This document shows positions 8,088 to 12,839 of a stretch of DNA of 12,839 bases, one piece after another (positions within the stretch are counted from its first letter, which is position 1; every line of letters starts with the position of its first letter). Both the position numbers and the translations under genes were made by a program. The DNA is from Oscillospiraceae bacterium. GTDB taxonomy: Bacteria; Bacillota; Clostridia; Oscillospirales; Ruminococcaceae. The notes under the pieces are model-generated. The model searched no databases. It saw nothing but the letters and a program-made list of their open reading frames with translations, and was not told the origin of the DNA. Location: assembly GCA_017410745.1 (NCBI GenBank), contig JAFPPJ010000142.1, forward strand, positions 1-12,839. Direction: 5' to 3'.

Positions 8088-8581
8088 GTATCTATCGTGC
8101 CGAAAAGGAGCTCTCCCCTTTCAGCCCGCTCCCGTGCATGAGGGACATTATCAAGCATCCAGCGTATCTTTGTAGCGGAAAAGTACGGGTCTATAACAAG
8201 ACCTGTCTTGTCATGTATCATATCCGTAAGCCCGTCTGCCGCCAGCTTTTCGCACATTTCCGCAGTCCTTCTGTCCTGCCATACTATCGCATGATATATG
8301 GGCTCGCCCGTATTTCTGTCCCACATCACCACGGTCTCGCGCTGATTTGTGATACCGATAGCGGCAATATCCTCAGCAGATGCGCCGACCGCAGACATGG
8401 CATCCACTGCGGTATTGTACTGCGTGAGCCATATCTCCTCCGCATCATGCTCCACATACCCCGACTGCGGGAAAAACTGCGTGAACTCTCTCTGCGCCTT
8501 AGCACATATCCTGCCATCCTTGTCGAACAGTATGCATCTCTCCGATGTTGTACCTGCGTCAAATGCCATTATATACTTCAT
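7976..8581 (-). CDS. glpK: Glycerol kinase, N-terminal part before the frameshift
   Basis: This is the open frame for the first half of the broken glycerol kinase. Homology runs from MKYIMAFDAGTTS to KLTGGKVHV, about residue 178; the remaining residues (from RTIPMHRARC onward) are out of frame and resemble nothing in the family. If translated as such it would hold the first ATP-site loop and the glycerol contacts but lack the second domain, so it should be inactive. Confidence 0.7.
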   Translation of the reverse strand: MKYIMAFDAGTTSERCILFDKDGRICAKAQREFTQFFPQSGYVEHDAEEIWLTQYNTAVDAMSAVGASAEDIAAIGITNQRETVVMWDRNTGEPIYHAIVWQDRRTAEMCEKLAADGLTDMIHDKTGLVIDPYFSATKIRWMLDNVPHARERAERGELLFGTIDTWLIWKLTGGKVHVRTIPMHRARCCSIYILLNGIKTC

Positions 8582-8611
8582 AAAATGCATCTCCAAGAGC
8601 CTTTTTATGTT

Positions 8612-8640
8612 ATTATATCATATTATATGGATAAATACAA
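8612..8640 (-). promoter_or_regulatory. Probable promoter for glpK-lipid kinase
   Basis: On the - strand, TTGTAT (8640-8635), a 17-base spacer and a perfect TATAAT (8617-8612) lie about 30 bases upstream of the glpK start. The spacer contains a second TATAAT-like box. An inverted member of the intergenic repeat family begins 22 bases upstream of the -35 box. Confidence 0.7.
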
Positions 8641-8660
8641 TAGATACGACAAATTCTGAT

Positions 8661-8710
8661 GCCTGTACAGATAAAGCAAGCGTGAAGGCGGGTGCAGGCT
8701 CAGCCTGCTT
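8661..8710 (-). repeat. Solitary inverted copy of the 59-bp repeat family
   Basis: Read on the - strand, AAGCAGGCTGAGCCTGCACC and the six following bases match the truncated third copy at 4669 over 26 bases without a mismatch. ATCTGTACAG then appears at the same distance as in the full copies: 38 bases from the start of the first palindrome (8708) to the start of CTGTACAG (8670). The intervening 15 bases have diverged, and the second hairpin of the tandem copies is not kept. The remaining bases up to 8811 show nothing I can name. Confidence 0.85.
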
Positions 8711-8811
8711 ATATCATATAACAGGTGTAAATACAAGTGTAAGTATGATTTCTATATCCTCCCGGATAGCCCGATTCCAAAAGTTCTGTTGTATCTTACT
8801 TAAACGACCTT

Positions 8812-8849
8812 TTATGGAAAAGACCATCCGGTATCTTGCGGATGGTCTT
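8812..8849 (-). terminator. Terminator of the ACP-acyl ligase operon
   Basis: Read on the - strand, AAGACCATCCG and CGGATGGTCTT (8849-8839 and 8830-8820) form an 11-bp stem with an eight-base loop, followed by TTCCATAAAA. It lies about 25 bases after the ligase stop codon at 8874. The T-tract is short (CTTTTCC when counted with the end of the stem), so termination may be moderate. Confidence 0.72.
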
Positions 8850-8873
8850 GTCATGATCTTTTTCAAGAAGCTG

Positions 8874-10517
8874 TCATATCACGCTGCTTCTCTTGATCTT
8901 CTTGGAGGATGTCCTTTCAAAGGGGATATCCCTGAATTCAACGGTATGTATCCTTTTGAACACTGCAAGAGAAGTATTGAGTGAAGAAACATAGTCCTTT
9001 ATGTACTGTTCGCCGTTCTCGATGCCGTTCTGCTCAATGAATTCGTCATTCTTGAATATCTGCACACAGATGCTGCCGTCCTTTTCATACACAACACATT
9101 CCTGTATTGCGGGACAGTCGTACAGCTTGAGCTCGATCTCCTCGGGCGATACGTTCTCACCGTTTGAAAGTATGATAAGATTTTTGATACGGCCGGTAAT
9201 GAATATATAACCGTCATCGTCAAGATATCCCTTGTCGCCGGTATGGAACCAGCCGTCCTTCATGGCCTTGGCATTTTCCTCATCATTCTTGTAATAGCCG
9301 AGCATTACATTGGGGCCCTTGGCGCATATCTCACCGCAGCCGTCCTTGTCGGGATCATCTATCATAATTTCAGAGCCGCATACTACCCTGCCCACGGACT
9401 CGGGCTTGTTGAGATGCAGACAGTTAACAGCAAGCACCGGAGCACATTCGGTGATGCCGTAGCCCTGAAGTATCTCTATGCCGAAATCCTTGAAGCCCTC
9501 ATAATACTTATATGAGAGTGCAGCACCGCCGGAAACGATCTTTTCAAGTCTGCCGCCAAAGAATGCGAGGATATCCTTGAACATCTCACGCTTTTCCTCA
9601 TTGGTGACATTTCCCTTGCGGCGGTTCTCCTCGATCATCGCCCTGACCTTTTCCTCCATGCCGTTTGCCTTGATGCCCTTCCACAGGCCGGCATAGATCA
9701 TTTCCACCATAAGCGGAACGATAAACATGATAACAGGCCTGGACATCTGTATATCCTTTATCATATACCGAAGGTTCTTATTGATAGTGACGGTATTGCC
9801 GCAAAGGAGCGTCACATTCTGAGCAGAATTGAGCCCGTAGATATGATTGAGCGGGAGAAGATACAGACCGTCACCCGAAAAATCAGACTGCTGAATCACC
9901 TTGCAGCTGTTGATAACGATATTTCTCTGAGAAAGCATAACTCCCTTGCTCACACCTGTTGTGCCGGATGTGAACATCATGATAGCCATATTATCGGGGT
10001 CTGTCTTTGCAGGCGGATATGTACCGATCAGCGCTCTGCCCTGCTCTGCATATTCGCTCAGCTTCTCAAGCTCATATATATCGATACCGCACTTCTCTGC
10101 GATAAGCTCTGCCTTCTGTCTGAATGCAGATGAACAGAATATCGCCTTGCTGCCGCTCCTCTCAGTGAACGTGATGAGCGTGTCTGTCTCAAGCCCCTTG
10201 TCAAGAGGTACGAGCACATTATCCGAGCATATTATGCCGAACATCATGAGTATCCACTCGCAGGAATTGTCGCCGAGAATAGCGATACAATTGCGCGAAT
10301 AGCCTTTACTGCGCAAAAAAGCACCCAATGCATCCGTCTGTTCAAGAAAGTCTGCGGGGAGTATGGAGTATTCCTTTTCCTCCTTGAAATCATACGAACG
10401 GAATAATGCCGCATCCGGTGCTGTTTTTATACGGTATTCGAGCATCTCACGGTATGTAAGAAGCTCGGGCATGGATCTGTTATCTTCTGCTTTATAATAA
10501 AATATCTTTTCTGCCAT
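8874..10517 (-). CDS. AMP-forming long-chain-type acyl ligase (acyl-CoA synthetase/acyl-ACP ligase family)
   Basis: ANL-superfamily enzyme that activates a carboxylic acid as acyl-AMP and passes it to a thiol; 547 residues. Motifs, numbered from ATG 10517: phosphate loop TSGTTGVSKG (183-192), GYGITE (352-357), TGD (426-428), hinge GRIKNLIILSNGENVSPEEIE (from 442), and C-terminal catalytic lysine in TSSKKIKR (about 540). The helical insert around 268-325 resembles long-chain fatty acyl-CoA synthetases. ATG 10517 is preferred over the in-frame TTG at 10535 because AGGAG lies eight bases before it and the TTG would overlap the ACP stop. The gene starts 14 bases after the acyl carrier protein gene, so the thiol acceptor is probably that ACP rather than CoA; this is inferred from context. 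DltA-like amino acid activation is less likely given the insert. Confidence 0.88.
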   Translation of the reverse strand: MAEKIFYYKAEDNRSMPELLTYREMLEYRIKTAPDAALFRSYDFKEEKEYSILPADFLEQTDALGAFLRSKGYSRNCIAILGDNSCEWILMMFGIICSDNVLVPLDKGLETDTLITFTERSGSKAIFCSSAFRQKAELIAEKCGIDIYELEKLSEYAEQGRALIGTYPPAKTDPDNMAIMMFTSGTTGVSKGVMLSQRNIVINSCKVIQQSDFSGDGLYLLPLNHIYGLNSAQNVTLLCGNTVTINKNLRYMIKDIQMSRPVIMFIVPLMVEMIYAGLWKGIKANGMEEKVRAMIEENRRKGNVTNEEKREMFKDILAFFGGRLEKIVSGGAALSYKYYEGFKDFGIEILQGYGITECAPVLAVNCLHLNKPESVGRVVCGSEIMIDDPDKDGCGEICAKGPNVMLGYYKNDEENAKAMKDGWFHTGDKGYLDDDGYIFITGRIKNLIILSNGENVSPEEIELKLYDCPAIQECVVYEKDGSICVQIFKNDEFIEQNGIENGEQYIKDYVSSLNTSLAVFKRIHTVEFRDIPFERTSSKKIKRSSVI

Positions 10518-10531
10518 CAGCCGGTCTCCTA

Positions 10532-10768
10532 TCAAGTTTTTGCCGCAACAAGACGCATAAGATCGCCGATCGTTACTATCTGAGGTATCTCCTCATCATC
10601 TATCTGAACGCCGAATTCGTCCTCTGCATCATTTATGAGCTCAAGCAGATACAGGGAATTAAGTCCTGCATCGGCAATAAGCTGCGTTGCCTCGCTCATC
10701 TGATCTTTGTCCATATCTGCATACTGTGCGATAAACTCAGTAACTCGATCAAAGACACTCTTATACAC
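10532..10768 (-). CDS. Acyl carrier protein, dedicated partner of the downstream ligase
   Basis: Small acidic four-helix carrier, 78 residues. The attachment site for 4'-phosphopantetheine is Ser38 in GLNSLYLLEL; the usual Asp before this serine (DSL) is replaced by Asn37, a feature of specialised carriers rather than housekeeping AcpP. The acidic recognition helix (LLELINDAEDEFGVQIDDEEI) is kept. Translation starts at GTG 10768, with AAGGAGA at about 10777-10783; there is no better in-frame ATG. Being the first gene of a two-gene operon with an acyl ligase, it probably receives the activated acyl group. Fatty acid synthesis genes are not adjacent, which argues against a role as the main AcpP. 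Confidence 0.9.
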   Translation of the reverse strand: MYKSVFDRVTEFIAQYADMDKDQMSEATQLIADAGLNSLYLLELINDAEDEFGVQIDDEEIPQIVTIGDLMRLVAAKT

Positions 10769-10789
10769 TTAAATCTCTCCTTATTAATG

Positions 10790-10806
10790 CGGGTCTGCAT
10801 GACCCG
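10790..10806. promoter_or_regulatory. Small hairpin in the ACP leader
   Basis: CGGGTC-TGCAT-GACCCG forms a six-bp stem with a five-base loop. It lies between the promoter and the ribosome binding site of the ACP gene, about seven bases upstream of the latter. It could be an operator or a leader RNA structure; its role is unknown. Confidence 0.45.
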
Positions 10807-10820
10807 ACTCATCATACTAA

Positions 10821-10849
10821 ATTATAGCAGTAATAATATTTTATGTCAA
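10821..10849 (-). promoter_or_regulatory. Consensus promoter of the ACP-acyl ligase operon
   Basis: On the - strand, TTGACA (10849-10844), 17 bases and TATAAT (10826-10821) match the sigma-A consensus perfectly. The start codon is about 53 bases further on. An inverted repeat AAGTAT-ATTAACTG-ATACTT (10848-10867) abuts and overlaps the upstream edge of the -35 box and is a possible operator. Confidence 0.85.
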
Positions 10850-10871
10850 GTATATTAACTGATACTTTTTA

Positions 10872-10883
10872 ACTGTCAACAGT
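10872..10883. repeat. Inverted repeat in the divergent intergenic region
   Basis: ACTGT-CA-ACAGT lies in an AT-rich region. Two further AACAG half-sites occur at about 10890-10894 and 10912-10916. It is a candidate regulator site between the two divergent operons; the short arms make chance possible. Confidence 0.35.
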
Positions 10884-10951
10884 ATGTATAACAGATAATT
10901 TTATTGTCATTAACAGTTTAGAAACATATTTTATTTTTATGCAATACCCTC

Positions 10952-10980
10952 TTGACAAGTATCCCATATTGGGATAAAAT
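10952..10980 (+). promoter_or_regulatory. Promoter of the small-peptide/DUF6765-like operon with palindromic operator
   Basis: TTGACA (10952-10957), a 17-base spacer and TAAAAT (10975-10980) form a strong promoter about 41 bases before the start codon. The spacer is almost filled by the 17-bp palindrome TATCCCA-TAT-TGGGATA (10960-10976), which runs into the -10 box. A repressor bound there would block polymerase directly, so this operon is probably tightly repressed and inducible. The regulator is not encoded in the window. Confidence 0.82.
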
Positions 10981-11021
10981 AGGTATATAGCGAAATTTTA
11001 TATATCAAGGTGGTGTGGATC

Positions 11022-11237
11022 ATGAAAAATATCGATGATATCGTAAAAATGATAGATCAGTCTATGGGCAGCGGAGTCAGCCGCCTTTCGGTAGGGTTCT
11101 CCGATGAGATAGAAGAGGGCGAAGAGCAGGAGCTCCATCATTTCGGCAGATGTGATGTCGGCAGCCCCTGGGCAAAAGGCACTGTCTCAAACTGTGACAA
11201 GATCGATATTCCCGCCGAGGAGGATGATCCATCCTGA
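11022..11237 (+). CDS. Small acidic peptide with two cysteines, unknown function
   Basis: A 71-residue protein that I do not recognise. It has an amphipathic N-terminus (MKNIDDIVKMIDQSM), a middle acidic run (SDEIEEGEEQE, 27-37), then HHFGRCDVGSPWAKGTVSNC (39-58) with Cys44 and Cys58, and an acidic tail. There is no signal peptide or membrane helix. The start ATG 11022 is chosen because AAGGTGGT (11007-11014) is seven bases upstream; the in-frame GTG codons at 11010 and 11013 lie inside that site. Promoter proximity, small size, and a Cys/Ser/Thr-containing segment after an acidic stretch would suit a precursor peptide of a modified peptide, but no modification enzyme is visible. It could also be a small regulator or partner of the two proteins encoded after it. 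Its stop overlaps the next gene. Confidence 0.72.
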   Translation: MKNIDDIVKMIDQSMGSGVSRLSVGFSDEIEEGEEQELHHFGRCDVGSPWAKGTVSNCDKIDIPAEEDDPS

Positions 11238-11749
11238 ACAATACACCGGATAATGAGCGCCTTATACGCAAATACAGGGATACTGTGATAATATGCGGGA
11301 TAGGCGAGATACTATACAGCATATGGAGCATAATACAGGGCATACTGTATGTTTTGATCGATATGAACACCGACCAGACTATTATATCTAAATTTGAATA
11401 TGAGAACGAAAGTGTTTTTTCATATTTTCTGCAGATACTCTTTTTCGGCATCTTCTTTATCGTAGTTGCAACGAGCATATTGCTTCCCCGTATATATGTA
11501 GGGGTATGTGCGTTTGCTGACGGCCACGGCAAAAGAAAAAGCCCGGTATATCTCTTCATTGCCGTATTTCTTAATCTCATGACCATCCTGTCTATCATCC
11601 TGGGGATCGTTTCCTTTGGCAAAAACACATATGATATTATAGACATTATCATTCAGTCTATCATCAAGGCTACATCATTATGGGTAATGACTGACCTGAT
11701 AGTATCTGCGGTAAAGCTCCGCAGGATCAGAGCAGAAGGGCAGGCATGA
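11234..11749 (+). CDS. Four-helix membrane protein of unknown function, probable CTG start
   Basis: An integral membrane protein that I do not recognise, 171 residues from CTG 11234. Predicted helices are at about 18-42, 62-92, 105-128 and 135-161, with basic loops (HGKRK around 98-102; KLRRIRA at the end). The frame has no ATG before the first helix. CTG 11234 overlaps the TGA of the peptide gene (CTGA), has AGGAGG at 11218-11223 ten bases upstream, and gives a natural hydrophilic N-terminus NNTPDNERLIRKYRDT. The alternative GTG 11285 would start inside the first helix, with only a weak AGGG before it. The end overlaps or abuts the next gene (TGA at 11747-11749, ATG at 11751), so the three genes are translationally coupled. 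It may be a partner or membrane anchor of the neighbours. Confidence 0.7.
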   Translation: MNNTPDNERLIRKYRDTVIICGIGEILYSIWSIIQGILYVLIDMNTDQTIISKFEYENESVFSYFLQILFFGIFFIVVATSILLPRIYVGVCAFADGHGKRKSPVYLFIAVFLNLMTILSIILGIVSFGKNTYDIIDIIIQSIIKATSLWVMTDLIVSAVKLRRIRAEGQA

Positions 11750-11750
11750 T

Positions 11751-12839
11751 ATGCAGCTGGATTTCCATTATTATGCTACCTACTGTGCCGCATACATCGC
11801 AGGATATATGCATGAGGAATGTCTTGATATCTGTTACAGTGCACAGATGCCAGACTGCTGCTCCTCAACTTTCCTGTCAAAGATCGGCGCACCGATCACT
11901 GCAGCCACTGTGCAGTCCCAGATAGAGCTGATAAACTGCCGTACCGATATAATCGGTCTGCAGGACATCACAAGGATATGGTCATCCTTCCATTTCCTCC
12001 CTAAAGACCTGTATGCGCAGAAAAAGGCATCAAAGCTATATCTTGACAAATACAGACTGATATGCGGGCCTGACGGTGAGCTTTCGGAAGAGACCGTAAA
12101 TCTTGCAAAGGGACGCTCTCTGCAGGCAGTCGGGCTGGCTATGCATGTCATTGCCGATACATGGGCACATAAATATTTTGCAGGCACTCCCTCATTCGTG
12201 ATAAACAATACGAATTATCACTTCTATGAAATGCCTGACGATATCCTGATCTCATTCAGACATTCCACCAGCAGTCCGGATGATCTTGAAAATCATCTCT
12301 ATTCAAACAGCGTATACCATCCTTCAGAGAATTCCATCATGAACCTGGGGCATGGCCGTGCAGGACATCTCCCCGATTACAGCTTTATGAAGTACCGGTA
12401 CCTGCCTGCATGGGCTGATTATGAGGAGATCACAAAGGATAATCCCGCTGATTATTATGATGCATTCTGTCAGATGCTGTATGCGCTCAAGTTTTACAGG
12501 GATATATATCCGTCCTATATCAGAGGCAACGTTGATCGTGAAGCGGCAGAGCCTTATAAGGACAGGATCATGGAGATCATAACAAAAAGGCAGCTTGATG
12601 CCTCGGCGGACTGGAAACAACTCGGAGAGTCGCTTTCGGGCTGTGAGATACCCGATTTTGATCCCATGCAATACTGTATCGAATATACAGAAGCCCCGAA
12701 GGATGACAAGGCTGATACCTTCCTTGGGAGATTCATCGGCGCTGCCATCGCACAGAAAAGCATGGTGACCAACAGGATATTCCATTCAGGCAGCCTGATA
12801 GCAGGTTTCTCCATAGATATCACCGATCCTGTGAAGGGA
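11751..12839 (+). CDS. DUF6765-like protein with HxxxDxxxH motif (3' partial)
   Basis: The frame is open from ATG 11751 to the last base, 363 codons without a stop, so the gene continues outside the window. The protein opens MQLDFHYYATYCAAYIAGY and carries LQDITRIWSSFHFLP, the motif MHVIADTWAHKYF (His132, Asp136, His140), and LGHGRAGHLPDYSF (His201, His206, Asp209). From memory this pattern fits the uncharacterised DUF6765 family. The many conserved His/Asp residues and the H-x3-D-x3-H spacing resemble the zinc site of the zinc-dependent phospholipase C/S1-P1 nuclease fold; that link is inference. No signal peptide is visible, so it is probably cytoplasmic or peripheral. The start follows the membrane protein stop by one base, with an AGGGCAGG purine stretch upstream. 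It is the last visible gene of the operator-controlled operon. Confidence 0.82.
   Translation, partial: MQLDFHYYATYCAAYIAGYMHEECLDICYSAQMPDCCSSTFLSKIGAPITAATVQSQIELINCRTDIIGLQDITRIWSSFHFLPKDLYAQKKASKLYLDKYRLICGPDGELSEETVNLAKGRSLQAVGLAMHVIADTWAHKYFAGTPSFVINNTNYHFYEMPDDILISFRHSTSSPDDLENHLYSNSVYHPSENSIMNLGHGRAGHLPDYSFMKYRYLPAWADYEEITKDNPADYYDAFCQMLYALKFYRDIYPSYIRGNVDREAAEPYKDRIMEIITKRQLDASADWKQLGESLSGCEIPDFDPMQYCIEYTEAPKDDKADTFLGRFIGAAIAQKSMVTNRIFHSGSLIAGFSIDITDPVKG

Larger units (their letters stand above)
7101..8581 (-). pseudogene. glpK: Glycerol kinase with a single-base frameshift
   Basis: Glycerol + ATP to glycerol-3-phosphate; FGGY-family kinase. Read together, the two overlapping frames make one enzyme of about 494 residues, the usual GlpK length. 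In order: FDAGTTSERC (ATP site), GYVEHDAEEIW, TNQRE and VWQDRRT (glycerol site), GTIDTWLIWKLTGGKVHV, then after the frame change DYSNASRTMLFN, GAAGDQQAALFGQ, KNTYGTGCFLL, LEGSVFVGG, GLSRGTNKCHIIRAALEAIAFQ, DGGASANDLLMQMQ and TALGAAYLAG. The break falls at about 8045-8048, where two bases (CG) stand in place of one codon between HV and DYSN, a net loss of one base. No homopolymer is present there. The start ATG 8581 has GGAG at 8591-8594, nine bases upstream; the in-frame TTG at 8596 is less likely. All motifs are otherwise intact, so either the mutation is recent or it is a sequence error. Confidence 0.92.

Noticed and set aside
8349..8984. 211-residue + strand frame spanning the glpK-ligase gap
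   Set aside because: It is antisense to the N-terminal part of glpK, crosses the glpK promoter, the repeat and the ligase terminator, and has no ribosome binding site.
11077..11652. 191-residue - strand frame
   Set aside because: It is antisense to the coupled peptide and membrane protein genes and shows no motif.

Overview
The window looks like a chromosomal segment from a low-to-mid GC gut or rumen Clostridia, most likely Ruminococcus-like. This is inferred from the Gram-positive lipobox lipoproteins, strong AGGAGG ribosome binding sites, LplB/YtcP-type sugar transporter genes without their own ATPase, and a DUF6765-like protein. No tRNA, rRNA, CRISPR array or transposase is visible, and no gene-free gap exceeds about 290 bases.

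Left part (1-4515, + strand): the last 40 codons of an alanine-rich surface protein with a degenerate sortase-like C-terminus, then a perfect 16-bp hairpin, then a tight three-gene operon. The operon encodes an unusually long LplB-like permease, a YtcP/LplC-like permease and a 613-residue lipoprotein binding protein, together a CUT1-type oligosaccharide importer that must borrow an ATPase encoded elsewhere. A strong intrinsic terminator closes it. Next comes a tandem 59-bp palindromic repeat (4553-4691), and then a consensus promoter drives a lipoprotein SGNH esterase (4804-6126), a candidate deacylase for sugars brought to the transporter.

Middle part (6167-8581, - strand): a glycerol kinase gene broken by a one-base frameshift and, 16 bp after it, a YegS/BmrU-type lipid kinase. 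A promoter lies upstream of glpK, and beyond it an inverted copy of the 59-bp repeat family, so repeats in opposite orientation bracket the SGNH-dagK-glpK block.

Right part: a - strand pair (10768-8874) of an acyl carrier protein and a long-chain-type acyl-adenylating enzyme, transcribed from a perfect TTGACA-17-TATAAT promoter. Diverging from it on the + strand is a compact operon under a promoter whose spacer is filled by a 17-bp palindrome. It encodes a 71-residue acidic peptide with two cysteines, a four-helix membrane protein that probably starts at CTG overlapping the previous stop, and a DUF6765-like protein with an HxxxDxxxH metal-site-like motif that runs off the window end. This operator-controlled trio, possibly linked to the divergent acyl-activation pair, is the best candidate for an undescribed system. 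Several genes here touch lipids (glycerol kinase, lipid kinase, acyl ligase with ACP, possible phospholipase-like fold), but joint function is inference.
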